Assembly (NCBI RefSeq): GCF_041200175.1
Contig: NZ_CP165728.1
Coordinates: 124,001-188,000 of the forward strand
Direction of reading: 5' to 3'
Source of the DNA: Streptomyces sp. R33
GTDB lineage: Bacteria; Actinomycetota; Actinomycetes; Streptomycetales; Streptomycetaceae
DNA length: 64,000 nt
A program made the translations under genes and the position numbers. Below the pieces are notes generated by a model. That model ran no database searches. It saw only the letters and a list, made by a program, of their open reading frames with translations, and was not told the DNA's origin. How positions within the stretch are numbered: the first letter of the stretch is position 1; every line of letters starts with the position of its first letter. Positions 47,975-55,926 of the stretch are shown here, piece by piece.

Positions 47975-48751
47975 TCACTGATGCGGGATGTCGACGCCCG
48001 CTGCGCGCAGGTTCGTCTCGAGCAGCTCGGTCAGCCGGGCGGCCGCCGGGGCCTGGTCCTCCCGGTGGTGGTTGATGAGCCCGTAGCGGGTGGCGGCGTC
48101 GGGCCTGGCCTGGAACTCGGCCGGCATCGACAGCAGTTCGCGGTTGGCCAGCATCTTGGCGGCCAGGGCGGACGCGAGCTCGTCCAGCCGTGCGTCGTCC
48201 GGATCCCACGCCTCGGCCTCCTGGCAGAGCTTCATCAGCTCGACGTACTGGGGGTCGCCGAGCTGGCGCTCGAGCTGGGTCAGGAAGCTGTCGAAGAACT
48301 CCGGTACCAGGGCACGGGCCAGAATCAGGGCCTCCTGCTGGATGGCCACGTACTCGGCACCGAAGCCGAGCTCCGCGAACCGGTCCAAGGCCGCGCAGGC
48401 GCGCTCGGGCAGCAGCAGGCGGTCGCCGGCGGCGAGCCGGTGCAGCACCGCGCGCCGCGCGATCAGCTCCTCGATCCGCTCCGTTAGCCGCCGCTCGACG
48501 TCGTCCAGGGCGGAGACGAACTGCTCGGGATCGGCGTCGAGCAGATCCCCGACCTCGGCCAGCGGTACGCCCGCGTCGGCGAGCGTCCGGGCCTGGACCA
48601 GCCGCAGCATGTCGGACGACCCGTACCGGCGATAGCCGGAGCGGTCGCGTTCCGGTTCGTCGACCAGGCCGAGCCGGTGGTAGTGGCGCACGGTCTTCAC
48701 CGTGACGCCGGCGAACGCGGCCGCCTGACCGATCGTGAGTCCGTACACCAT
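47975..48751 (-). CDS. MerR-family transcriptional regulator
   Basis: This is a 258-residue MerR-type regulator. The N-terminal winged helix-turn-helix reads LTIGQAAAFAGVTVKTVRHYHRLGLVDEP, followed by RYGSSDMLRLVQARTLADAGVPL, the usual MerR DNA-binding core, and a dimerisation helix. The C-terminal part (about residue 120 on) is helical and unassigned, with no cysteines in a metal-binding pattern, so a small-molecule ligand or effector domain is more likely than metal. Its ATG is five bases after the hydrolase stop at 48756, so the two form an operon and the regulator probably controls itself and the hydrolase through the inverted repeat at 49570-49590. Confidence 0.9.
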   Translation of the reverse strand: MVYGLTIGQAAAFAGVTVKTVRHYHRLGLVDEPERDRSGYRRYGSSDMLRLVQARTLADAGVPLAEVGDLLDADPEQFVSALDDVERRLTERIEELIARRAVLHRLAAGDRLLLPERACAALDRFAELGFGAEYVAIQQEALILARALVPEFFDSFLTQLERQLGDPQYVELMKLCQEAEAWDPDDARLDELASALAAKMLANRELLSMPAEFQARPDAATRYGLINHHREDQAPAAARLTELLETNLRAAGVDIPHQ

Positions 48752-48755
48752 CGGC

Positions 48756-49556
48756 TCAGCGGGCCCGCTGGTCGTGCGCGGCCGCGGTCTCGCGGACGGC
48801 CGCGGCGATCGCCCGGAAGTCCCTGGCCAGGATCTTGGAGTGGTTGCTCGCGACCTTCGCGCTCACCTTGACGTTCGGGTTGCGGGCGAGCACGGGATCG
48901 AGTGCGGTCCGCATCTTCTCCATCTCCTCCTGGCCCCCGCCGAGGCTGCCCCCGGTGGCGAGGACGTACCGCACCGGGCAGGTCAGGCGGTCGAGCACCG
49001 GCTCGATGGCGGCGTTGATCTCGTTGGCCTCGATGTTGATGTCGGCATGCTGGTCGGCGGTCATCCGCGCGGCCAGGCCCAGCGGGCGCACCAGCGGCAG
49101 CAGCCACCGCATCCGGCGGAACAGGCGCCGGATCCGCTCACGGCCCTCCTCGCCGGTCAGACCGTACGGAATGCCGCCGTCCACCGGCACGATCCCCACG
49201 ACCCGGCCCGGATTCCGGTCGGCCCAGTGCGCCGCGAGCGCCGCACCGTACGACCACCCGACGAGCAGCGGCCGCTCCACCCCGGTCGCATCGAGGACGG
49301 CATCGAGGTCGCGGACGCACGCCTCGAAGGAGTAGTCCGCCGACCGCTTCGACCGGCCGCGGGCCCGCTCGTCGTACGTGATGTGCCGCCAGCCGGAGTC
49401 GAGTTCGGCGATCACGGGCCGCCAGGGCCGGGAGTCGGCGTAGGAGCCGTTCAGATAGACGAGGGGGCGGCCGGGGCCACGGGTATCGGTGACGGCCAGG
49501 GCCGTGTCGTCGACAGGGACCATGCCGGTCCAGGGCGAGGAAGTGGAATGGGTCAT
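48756..49556 (-). CDS. Alpha/beta hydrolase
   Basis: This is a 266-residue alpha/beta-hydrolase-fold protein. It shows the oxyanion region PLVYLNGSYADSRPW, the strand-turn WRHITYDERARGRS, the nucleophile serine in VGWSYGAALAAHW (near residue 97), and a plausible late histidine in ASNHSKIL. No signal peptide is seen, so it is probably cytoplasmic. The substrate is unknown. It is co-transcribed with the MerR regulator downstream. The ATG at 49556 is used; there is no ribosome-binding site and a promoter-like element lies directly upstream, which suggests a leaderless transcript. Confidence 0.85.
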   Translation of the reverse strand: MTHSTSSPWTGMVPVDDTALAVTDTRGPGRPLVYLNGSYADSRPWRPVIAELDSGWRHITYDERARGRSKRSADYSFEACVRDLDAVLDATGVERPLLVGWSYGAALAAHWADRNPGRVVGIVPVDGGIPYGLTGEEGRERIRRLFRRMRWLLPLVRPLGLAARMTADQHADINIEANEINAAIEPVLDRLTCPVRYVLATGGSLGGGQEEMEKMRTALDPVLARNPNVKVSAKVASNHSKILARDFRAIAAAVRETAAAHDQRAR

Positions 49557-49569
49557 GCCATCAGCGTCC

Positions 49570-49593
49570 ACCCTGACCCAGGGTCAAGGTCAA
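49570..49593 (-). promoter_or_regulatory. Candidate MerR operator/promoter
   Basis: On the minus strand TTGACC (a -35 hexamer, 49588-49593) overlaps an inverted repeat, ACCTTGACCC, one base, then GGGTCAGGGT (9 of 10 positions match). A palindrome inside an elongated spacer is the normal layout of MerR-regulated promoters. The hydrolase ATG begins 14 bases downstream, consistent with a leaderless message. The -10 is not clear. Confidence 0.55.
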
Positions 49594-49634
49594 CCCGGCA
49601 TATTGAGCCGCACTCCGGGCATCGCGGTGGAACA

Positions 49635-49686
49635 CGAAGACCCCCGGTGTGGTGGTGTCAGGACACCACCACACCGGGGGTCTTCG
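49635..49686 (-). terminator. Long hairpin terminator after thioesterase gene
   Basis: A perfect 24-bp stem (49635-49658 with 49663-49686) has a CAGG loop. It lies 40 bases beyond the thioesterase stop on the minus strand and before the hydrolase promoter, separating the two transcription units. Confidence 0.85.
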
Positions 49687-49726
49687 CCACATCCGGGCAC
49701 GGCGGCGGCCGGCCGGGAAGGCGGGT

Positions 49727-50494
49727 TCAGGCAGCGGCGGAGGCGAGCAGTCCCTCGGTGACGGCCGCCGCGACCTCGTCGACCTGGTCGACGAGGTAGA
49801 AGTGGCCGCCGGGGTAGACCTTCAGATCGAAGTCACCGGTGGTCTGCTCGCGCCACGTCCCGGCCTCCTGGACCGTCACCATCGGGTCGCTGTCCCCGAT
49901 CAGGGTGGTGATCGGAGCGGCGAGCGGCTCTCCCCCGCGCCATTCGTACGCGGCGAGGGCCCGGTAGTCGGCTCGCAGCGCCGGCAGTACCAGCTCCAGG
50001 ACCTCGGGGTTGTCGAGCATCGACTGATCGGTGCCGCCCAGCCTGCGCAGCTCGGCCAGCACGTCGGCGTCCTCGTAGAAGTCGTACTGGGAGCTGGTGC
50101 CGGGCTGCGGCGCGCCCCGGCCGGAGAGGAACAGCCGCTGGGGCCCGGGCAGATCGCCCCGGGCGACGAGCAGCCGGGCCGTCTCGAACGCGACGAGCGC
50201 GCCCATGCTGTGGCCGAACAGGGCGTACGGCCGTCCGGGGTCCGAGGCCAGCTCGTGGGCCAGCTCCTCGGCCACTGCCTCCACGAGCGGGGCCACGGCC
50301 GTGAACGGCTCCTCGTGGTACCGGTCCTGGCGGCCCGGGTACTGCACGGACACCACGTCGAAGTCCGCGGGCAGCGTACGCGCCAGCTGCACGTACGCCG
50401 TCGCGGAGCCTCCCGCGTGCGGGAAGCAGAAGAGGCGTGGCCCGTTTCCCGTGGTCGTGGTCGTGGTGAAGCGCCGGAACCACGTGTTGTTCAT
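49727..50494 (-). CDS. Type II thioesterase
   Basis: This is a 255-residue free-standing thioesterase (RifR/GrsT-like). It starts MNNTWFRRF, then has the conserved LFCFPHAGGSATAY near residue 24, the nucleophile serine in ALFGHSMGALVAFE near 98, and the late His in GGHFYL. It would hydrolyse aberrant acyl groups from carrier proteins. It is isolated from other biosynthetic genes: 4.5 kb from the hybrid cluster and 12 kb from the second NRPS at the right edge, so its partner is uncertain. It is bracketed by strong hairpins on both sides, implying single-gene transcription. Confidence 0.92.
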   Translation of the reverse strand: MNNTWFRRFTTTTTTGNGPRLFCFPHAGGSATAYVQLARTLPADFDVVSVQYPGRQDRYHEEPFTAVAPLVEAVAEELAHELASDPGRPYALFGHSMGALVAFETARLLVARGDLPGPQRLFLSGRGAPQPGTSSQYDFYEDADVLAELRRLGGTDQSMLDNPEVLELVLPALRADYRALAAYEWRGGEPLAAPITTLIGDSDPMVTVQEAGTWREQTTGDFDLKVYPGGHFYLVDQVDEVAAAVTEGLLASAAA

Positions 50495-50575
50495 GGTCGG
50501 TGTGTCCCTTCGTCTGTGCCGGCAACACGGCCCCCGCTGATCACACCGACCGAACCGGCGGCGGACAGAGCGAAA

Positions 50576-50613
50576 GCCCGCCGGTGCCCTCGGGGGATGG
50601 GGCGCCGGCGGGC
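50576..50613. other. 14-bp hairpin in gap between thioesterase and permease genes
   Basis: GCCCGCCGGTGCCC pairs with GGGCGCCGGCGGGC (one T-G wobble). It lies 82 bases upstream of the thioesterase ATG, so it may act as a secondary terminator of the permease operon or a leader structure. The 312-base gap 50495-50806 otherwise shows no convincing gene. Confidence 0.5.
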
Positions 50614-50741
50614 GGTTCGATGCCCCGCGAGGGCTCGCGCCCGTCCGTATCGGAGCTCATGTCCCGAGCATCACGCCCCGTCCTCGACGACCGCTCGCGG
50701 TCCGCTGGAGAACCCGTACAGCCGGTGCCGGGAATGCCGCG

Positions 50742-50781
50742 GGGGCGGCGTGCGCCGGCGGGTGCCGGTGTACGCCGCCCC
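50742..50781 (-). terminator. Hairpin terminator after permease gene
   Basis: A 10-bp stem, GGGGCGGCGT with ACGCCGCCCC, encloses a 20-base loop that can itself fold. It is 26 bases past the permease stop on the minus strand. Confidence 0.65.
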
Positions 50782-50806
50782 GGGACGGGTCGGGCTGTCA
50801 TGGCTG

Positions 50807-51592
50807 TTACTTGGGATCGCGGTTGAAGGATGCGGTGGACCAGCGGTAGCCGAGTGCGATGAGGGCGATGGACCAGCCGAGGGCGAGCCAGCCGTTGTGG
50901 CCGATTTCGGTGCCGAGCAGGAGCCCGCGCAGGGTCTCGATGACGGGCGTGAAGGGCTGGTACTCGGCGATGGGCTGGAACCAGCCCGGCATCGAGTCGA
51001 TCGGGGTGAACGCGCTGGAGATGAGCGGCAGCAGGATCAGCGGCATCGCGCTGTTGCTGGCGGCCTCGGCGTTGGGGCTGGCCATGCCCATGCCGATGGC
51101 GATCCAGGTGAGTGCCAGGGCGAAGAGGGCGAGCAGTCCGAACGCGGCCAGCCATTCCAGGGCCGTGGCGTCGTGGGACCGGAAGCCGATGGCCACGCCG
51201 ACGATGCCCACGAGGACGACGCTGGCGAGGGATTGCAGGACACCGCCGATGACGTGTCCGATCAGCACGGATCCGCGGTGGATGGCCATCGTGCGGAAGC
51301 GGGCGATGATGCCTTCGGACATGTCGGTGGAGACGGATACCGCGGCGCCGACGACGGTGCTGCCGATGGTCATGAGCAGGATGCCGGGGACGATGTAGGC
51401 GATGTACTCGTCGCGGCCGCCGCCGCCGAGGCCGCCGCTCATCGCGCCGCCGAAGATGTAGACGAAGAGCAGCAGCAGCATGACCGGCGTCATCAGCAGG
51501 TTCAGCGTCAGGGACGGGTAGCGGCGCGCGTGCAGGAGGTTGCGGCGCAGCATCGTGGACGAGTCGCGCACGGCGAGGGAGAGGGAGCTCAT
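50807..51592 (-). CDS. ABC-2 type permease, DrrB family, without adjacent ATPase
   Basis: This is a 261-residue membrane protein of the DrrB family with about six hydrophobic segments. It has the N-terminal SSTMLRRNLLHARRYPSL, a LLMTPVMLLLLFVYIFGGAM helix, and the family signature EYQPFTPVIETLRGLLLGTE near the C-terminus. Such permeases normally follow a DrrA-type ATPase gene, and in streptomycetes often a DUF4097 gene as well. Here the DUF4097 gene is only 58 bases upstream and no ATPase lies between. The upstream gap still reads as the last 16 codons of a protein ending in TGA that overlaps this ATG (ATGA), so an internal deletion is likely. It may be inactive or borrow another ATPase, for example that at 13443. 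Confidence 0.88.
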   Translation of the reverse strand: MSSLSLAVRDSSTMLRRNLLHARRYPSLTLNLLMTPVMLLLLFVYIFGGAMSGGLGGGGRDEYIAYIVPGILLMTIGSTVVGAAVSVSTDMSEGIIARFRTMAIHRGSVLIGHVIGGVLQSLASVVLVGIVGVAIGFRSHDATALEWLAAFGLLALFALALTWIAIGMGMASPNAEAASNSAMPLILLPLISSAFTPIDSMPGWFQPIAEYQPFTPVIETLRGLLLGTEIGHNGWLALGWSIALIALGYRWSTASFNRDPK

Positions 51593-51639
51593 CGGACGGA
51601 CCCCTTCGGCTGGTTCTGGGCGGGGATGCTGGTGTTTTG
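51589..51639 (-). pseudogene. Possible 3' remnant of a deleted DrrA-type ATPase gene
   Basis: Between DUF4097 and the permease, one minus-strand frame reads QNTSIPAQNQPKGSVR and then TGA, with the TGA overlapping the permease ATG as ATGA. A coupled four-base overlap is exactly how DrrA-DrrB pairs are joined, including the pair at 14393. The piece is too short to prove homology, so this is an inference from context. Confidence 0.35.
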
Positions 51640-51650
51640 TCTGCTGCGGG

Positions 51651-52319
51651 TCAGAGGCTGCGGGCGGTGATGTCGCCGTAGTTGGTGCTGGCGTGGATGT
51701 TCAGGCCGGCGACGCCTTCGCTGTTCTGGAGCGAGTTGAGGATCCGGCCGTAGGTGGTGCCGGCGTCCAGGGAGGCGGAGACGCCGCGGGCGGCACCGAC
51801 CGTGATCTCACCCAGTTCCGTGCGCAGCGTGACCGTGCCGCGGACCGCCTCGGCGATGTGGAGGTCGCCCTTCTGGGTGCTGATCTGCGCGTCCCCGCCC
51901 AGGCGGCCGACCGAGACGTCACCCGACATGAGGGTCATACGGGCGCTCGCCGCCTCGTCGATCTTGACCGTGGCCTGCGCGCCCTCGAAGGAGACGTCAC
52001 CGAGGCGCCCGACGCCCCGGAACTCGCCGCTGGCCAGCTTCGCTTCGATACGGGAGCCGGCGGGCAGCTGGACGGTCAGTTCGATGGAGCCGGAAGAGCC
52101 GAGCACCCGGTTCTTGGCCGGTGCGGCCTCGATGCGCAGGACACCGTCGATGTAGGTGGCGGTGGTCTCCTCGGCGGCCTTCACGTCCCGGCTCTTGGAG
52201 GCGTCGGCGGGCAGGATCTCGACGGTGGTGTTGTCCCGGTCGGCGGCGATGAACCGGACGCGTCCTGCGGGGATGTCGACGACGGTGGAGCTGGCGGCGG
52301 GGGTGTCGAACTTCTGCAT
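51651..52319 (-). CDS. DUF4097 beta-strand repeat protein
   Basis: This is a 222-residue protein rich in short beta strands (repeated pattern of alternating V/I and polar residues with GD and GRL turns, for example SGDVSVGRLGGDAQISTQKG). It belongs to the DUF4097 family of putative adhesin-like beta-helix proteins. It has no signal peptide or membrane segment, so it is probably cytoplasmic. Function is unknown. The ATG at 52319 has AAGGAG 10 bases upstream; an in-frame longer start at 52391 lacks a binding site. In streptomycetes this family is usually encoded with an ABC exporter of the DrrAB type, as here, but the ATPase gene seems lost. Confidence 0.85.
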   Translation of the reverse strand: MQKFDTPAASSTVVDIPAGRVRFIAADRDNTTVEILPADASKSRDVKAAEETTATYIDGVLRIEAAPAKNRVLGSSGSIELTVQLPAGSRIEAKLASGEFRGVGRLGDVSFEGAQATVKIDEAASARMTLMSGDVSVGRLGGDAQISTQKGDLHIAEAVRGTVTLRTELGEITVGAARGVSASLDAGTTYGRILNSLQNSEGVAGLNIHASTNYGDITARSL

Positions 52320-52383
52320 GGTGCTCTCCTTCTTCTGCAGCGTGCGCTCCGTCGGCCCGCTGTTTCTGATGATGGAAAAGCTA

Positions 52384-52508
52384 CGTTGCATTCATGGATC
52401 CGGCAACAGGTTCGTTGCGCAAAATCAGCATCACCGCAGGTGATAGCCAAGAAATCGTTGCAATGTTCCTGAACCTAACGCAACAAGGAGTGCTTGTTCG
52501 TTGCAATG
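52384..52508. repeat. Cluster of CGTTGC(A/G) repeats in promoter region
   Basis: Five copies of CGTTGCA or CGTTGCG occur in 125 bases of AT-rich DNA: 52384, 52413, 52456 and 52499 on the plus strand and 52478-52484 inverted. Two are extended to the identical CGTTGCAATG (52456 and 52499), and TTGCGCAA at 52415-52422 is palindromic. They lie upstream of the DUF4097 gene and on the far side from the kinase gene. Repeated sites suggest cooperative binding by a regulator of the DUF4097 operon. The gap 52320-52714 holds no convincing gene. Confidence 0.5.
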
Positions 52509-52714
52509 GACTGAGCGTGAATGCGATACTTGGAGACACCACAGATCACGAACGCGCCCTCGGAGCCGACAGCGGCGGCCCCGGTACGCAGTGCACGGTT
52601 CATGCCCTGTCCGGCGGCCCGTGCGGTCCGCATCCCGGCCGTTCCCGTCCCCCGCCCGGCGCTTAGGGTGATGTGGATCAACCCATCGGTTGGTCAGGGG
52701 ATCGGGGGGAACCG

Positions 52715-54328
52715 ATGAACAGCGCGACCGAGGTGTTCCAGCCGCTGCAGGAGGACGATCCGCAGTCGGTGGCCGGCTACCGCCTCGTGGCCCGGCTCGG
52801 TGCGGGTGGCATGGGCCGGGTGTACCTCTCGTACACCCGGGGCGGCCGCCCGGTCGCGATCAAGGTGGTGCGGCCCGAGCTGGCCGAGGATCCGGCGTTC
52901 CGGCGGCGGTTCCGCCGCGAGGTGGAAGCGGCCAGGCGCGTCCGGGGGGCGTACACCGCCGAGTTGATCGATGCCGAGGCGGACGGGGTGCCGCCCTGGC
53001 TCGCCACCCTCTACGTGCCCGGGCCCTCGCTCACGGAGGCCGTCGCCCGGCGCGGACCGCTGCCGGTGCCCGCGGTGCTGTGGCTGGTGGCCGGGGTGGC
53101 CGAAGCCCTCCAGGCCATTCACGGTGCCGGCATCGTGCACCGGGACCTGAAGCCCTCGAACGTACTCCTGGCCGCCGACGGGCCCCGTGTCATCGACTTC
53201 GGTATTTCGCTGGCGTCCGGCACCACCGCGCACACCGCCACGGGCACCGCCATCGGCACGCCCCAGTACATGGCCCCCGAGCAGGCGTCGGCGGGCGAGG
53301 TGACGACAGCAACCGACGTCTTCGCGCTGGGCCAGACGGCGGCGTTCGCCGCGCTGGGCGAGCCGCTGTACGGAGACGGCCCCGCCGTGAGCGTGCTGTT
53401 CCGGATCGTGCACTCCGACCCCGATCTCTCCCGGCTGCCGGAGCCGCTGCGTCCGCTGATCGCCCGGTGTCTGGCCGCCGATCCGGAGGAGCGGGCCACC
53501 CCGGCGGAGATCGTCGCGTGGTGCCGGCAGCGGCTGGGCGAGGACGCCGACGGGGGCGGCGGCCCGGCCGTCTGGCGGGAGGTGACGGGGCCGGAGGTGA
53601 TGATTCCGGCGCCGGTCCCGGATCCCACCCCGGTGCACACCCTGCCGCTGGTCGGCCGGCCGACGCCGGCCGAGCCGCAGGAACGGAACCCGCGCAGGCG
53701 GCGTACCGCGCTGATCGCGGCCGCGGCGGTGACAGCAGGGGTGCTCGTGCTGACAGGGCTGGCCTGGACGGTCATGGACGCGACGGACAGACAGCGCGAC
53801 CGGGACGCGGCAGCGGCCGCCTCGGCCGCGGCAGCCCACAAAACACCATCAGGCCCGGCCGGCTCAGCGGCCGCCGACGGGAAGCCGGCCGCTTCCGGGT
53901 CCGGATCCGCCTCCGGACCCGGAGGCGCAAGCACGCCCCAGCCACCGAAGCCCGTTCCCCACACCATGCTGATGCTGGAGGAGAAGAACTCCATCAGCCT
54001 CAAGGACCCGGTCCGGCACGAGGACCGCACGGGCGACATCCGCCTGACGTGCGCGGAGCAAGAATGCGCCCTGGAGAGCGACTCGAGCCTGATGACCCTG
54101 CTGTTCGGAGAGCCGAGCGGCTCCTTCGAGGAGTGCCGGGCACTCACGGCGAACGGCTCCCGGAGAGTCCCGCTGGCCGCGGTGGCGCTCGGCAGCGAGA
54201 TCTGCGTCAGGAGCCCGTCGGGGGACATCGCGCTGCTCGTGATCCAGGTCAAGTCGACCGTCCACGTGAAGGGCGTACCCAACTTCGTGTCGACGGACAT
54301 GACGGTCTGGCGGACCCCGGCAGCCTGA
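52715..54328 (+). CDS. Membrane-anchored Ser/Thr protein kinase
   Basis: This is a 537-residue Hanks-type kinase of the PknB class. The catalytic domain has the glycine loop LGAGGMGRVYL (near residue 28), the VAIK lysine (about 50), the HRDLKPSN catalytic loop (about 142), DFGIS (about 161) and GTPQYMAPEQA. A Pro/Arg-rich juxtamembrane stretch leads to one membrane segment (TALIAAAAVTAGVLVLTGLAW, about 331-352). The outer part has a Ser/Gly/Pro-rich linker and a small domain of about 120 residues with four cysteines, likely a ligand sensor; it has no PASTA repeats. ATG 52715 is preceded by GGGGGGAA. It is transcribed away from the DUF4097 operon and has no obvious partner gene. Confidence 0.93.
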   Translation: MNSATEVFQPLQEDDPQSVAGYRLVARLGAGGMGRVYLSYTRGGRPVAIKVVRPELAEDPAFRRRFRREVEAARRVRGAYTAELIDAEADGVPPWLATLYVPGPSLTEAVARRGPLPVPAVLWLVAGVAEALQAIHGAGIVHRDLKPSNVLLAADGPRVIDFGISLASGTTAHTATGTAIGTPQYMAPEQASAGEVTTATDVFALGQTAAFAALGEPLYGDGPAVSVLFRIVHSDPDLSRLPEPLRPLIARCLAADPEERATPAEIVAWCRQRLGEDADGGGGPAVWREVTGPEVMIPAPVPDPTPVHTLPLVGRPTPAEPQERNPRRRRTALIAAAAVTAGVLVLTGLAWTVMDATDRQRDRDAAAAASAAAAHKTPSGPAGSAAADGKPAASGSGSASGPGGASTPQPPKPVPHTMLMLEEKNSISLKDPVRHEDRTGDIRLTCAEQECALESDSSLMTLLFGEPSGSFEECRALTANGSRRVPLAAVALGSEICVRSPSGDIALLVIQVKSTVHVKGVPNFVSTDMTVWRTPAA

Positions 54329-54627
54329 CGCCTGCTGGTTGGCGAACTCCACCTTGCCGTCGGCGCCCACCGGCACCGTCGCCAGGTCGGCCACGGTCGT
54401 GCCGGCCGTCCCGACCGGGGCGGCGAACGCCTCGGGCAGGGCCACGTCCGGTAAGGCGGCGCCCCTCTGATCGTGTCGGAGCATGACAACGACGATCAGC
54501 CGCCCGCACGGGAGTTGGCTTCCGCCTCGGCATGCAGGATGTTCCGCCCTACCTCTTTTTGGGCCGTCGAACCCATGGCTATGTTTCGCTCGGCTGAGAA
54601 CCTGCCGATCCGAAGGGTGGGAGAACC
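54329..54627. other. Intergenic stretch with a possible coding fragment
   Basis: No intact gene is seen between the kinase stop and the insertion element. On the minus strand, about 54330-54465, a frame reads ALPDVALPEAFAAPVGTAG and then TTVADLATVPVGADGKVEF, which looks like ordinary exported-protein sequence but has no proper start and runs into the kinase gene. It may be a remnant of a gene cut off by rearrangement. Confidence 0.25.
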
Positions 54628-54714
54628 TTGAACTCCCCGAGGGGCCGTCAGCTTGCTGGCGGCCCCTCGCCTGCTGGTAGCGACTTTCGTTCGTTGTCAG
54701 TGGTGCCGATTAGG

Positions 54715-55855
54715 GTGATCGTCGTGACGACGGCAGCAGCAGTGGCAGCGGAGGAGACCGGGCACGCCCAGTACACCTTCCGGCTGCGTGTGTCGTCGAC
54801 CGCGCTGGGCCGGCTGGATGCCGAGTGGGCGCGGTGTCGTTGGGTGTGGAATGAGTCCGTGGCGGTGTCCCGGAAAGTCCACAAGCTGAACAGGACCGCT
54901 GAGCAGAAGATCACGTGTGGTCCGGCGCAGCTCGACAAGATGCTGACCGAGGCCCGCCGTTCGATGGGATGGCTGCGTGAGGGGGCTTCGGTTCCGCAGC
55001 AGCAGATCATCCGGGACGTCGCGAAGTCCCGGGCCAAGGCGCTCAAGGACATCAAGGCGAAGCTGCCGATGCGCCAGCGCGTCGGGATGCCCAGGGTGAA
55101 GAAGAAGCGGGAAGCCCTGCCGTCGCTGAACTGCACGCAACGCGGGTTCAGGTTGAAGGACAGACGCCTGCACCTGGCCGGCGGGATCGTGCTGACGGTG
55201 GTGTGGTCGCGTGACCTGCCCTCTGACCCGAGCAGCGTGCGGGTGTACCGCGACAGCCTCGGACACTGGTACGCGTCGTTCGTCGTGACCGCCGAGGTGC
55301 AGCACCTGCCGCAGACCGGCTGGGTGGTCGGCGTGGACTGGGGCGTCAGGGAGACTGCGACGACCACCTGCGACGACCACCTGCGACGCGCACGACCTCC
55401 CGCACGCCGGGCACGGGAAGAGTGCCGGGCAGGCGGCGAAGGTGTCCAAGAAGATCGCCCGCTAGCGGCAGGACACCGGCCGCAAGTGGGCCAAGACCTT
55501 GGCCCGCGACTTCGACGCCCACGCGGTCGAGGACTTCCGCCCGAAGTTCCTCGCGAAGACCACCACGGCCCGCAAGGCGGCCGACGCGGCGATCTCCGCG
55601 GCGAAGACGGCCCTGATCGAGATGGGCCGCAAGCACGGTCGTGCCGTGCACCTGGTACACCCCGCGCACACCACGATGGACTGCGCGCGGTGCGGAGCGA
55701 GAGCCAAGCACGCACTACCACTTTCCGAACGAACGTATACGTGCACCGCGTGCGGGGCGGTGTCCCCCAGAGACAAGAACTTCTTCCGCGTGATGCTCGT
55801 CCGGGCTGGTCTCAACCCGGCTAGTGCCGATCTTGTAAGACCCGCCACCTGCTAG
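54715..55855 (+). pseudogene. tnpB: tnpB (RNA-guided nuclease family), disrupted
   Basis: This is a TnpB/OrfB protein of the IS605 group that can no longer be read through. The N-terminal part (from GTG 54715 or 54724) includes RCRWVWNES, the KSRAKALKDIK region and the first RuvC motif GVDWGV (near 55333). A 13-bp tandem duplication, TGCGACGACCACC at 55356-55381, then shifts the frame. Removing one copy restores the downstream frame, which still contains one in-frame TAG at 55463. Past that the protein resumes with the second RuvC motif (AVEDF), a CARC...CTAC zinc ribbon and the last motif, which reads PRDKNFF instead of the usual DRDxNAA. Two independent lesions plus a degenerate final motif indicate a dead copy. 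Confidence 0.85.
55356..55388 (+). repeat. 13-bp tandem duplication inside tnpB
   Basis: TGCGACGACCACC occurs twice in direct succession (55356-55368 and 55369-55381), followed by a 7-base partial third copy, TGCGACG. Thirteen is not a multiple of three, so the duplication is frameshifting. Confidence 0.9.
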
Positions 55856-55912
55856 GTGCCAGGCACAGTGAGCTAGGAATCCCCGTCCCTTTCGGGCGGG
55901 AAGGATGTCAAG
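55853..55912 (+). ncRNA. Right end of IS element / candidate omega RNA 3' region
   Basis: The segment after the tnpB stop carries the conserved right-end hairpin (CCCGTCC, loop CTTTC, GGGCGGG; 55882-55900) and the terminal GGATGTCAAG. In active TnpB elements this end forms the 3' part of the guide RNA scaffold, with the guide taken from the flanking host DNA, here starting at 55913. With tnpB broken the RNA may be vestigial. Its 5' limit is not visible. Confidence 0.4.
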
Positions 55913-55926
55913 TAAGGACGCCAGCC

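Larger units (their letters stand above)
54628..55912 (+). mobile_element. IS200/IS605-family element with only a TnpB gene (decayed)
   Basis: A single tnpB-like gene is flanked by structures typical of IS605/IS1341-group elements. At the left are TTGA (54628-54631) and a 13-bp hairpin with a CTTG loop (54639-54668). At the right is the stereotyped sequence AATCCCCGTCCCTTTCGGGC...GGATGTCAAG, ending at 55912. No TnpA (Y1 transposase) is present, so movement would have needed help. The right end stops just before the ribosome-binding site of the next gene. Left boundary is approximate. Confidence 0.7.

Noticed and set aside
52394..52666. Short open frames between the DUF4097 and kinase genes
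   Set aside because: Codon composition is unlike neighbours, there is no ribosome-binding site, and the segment is filled with repeated operator-like motifs.
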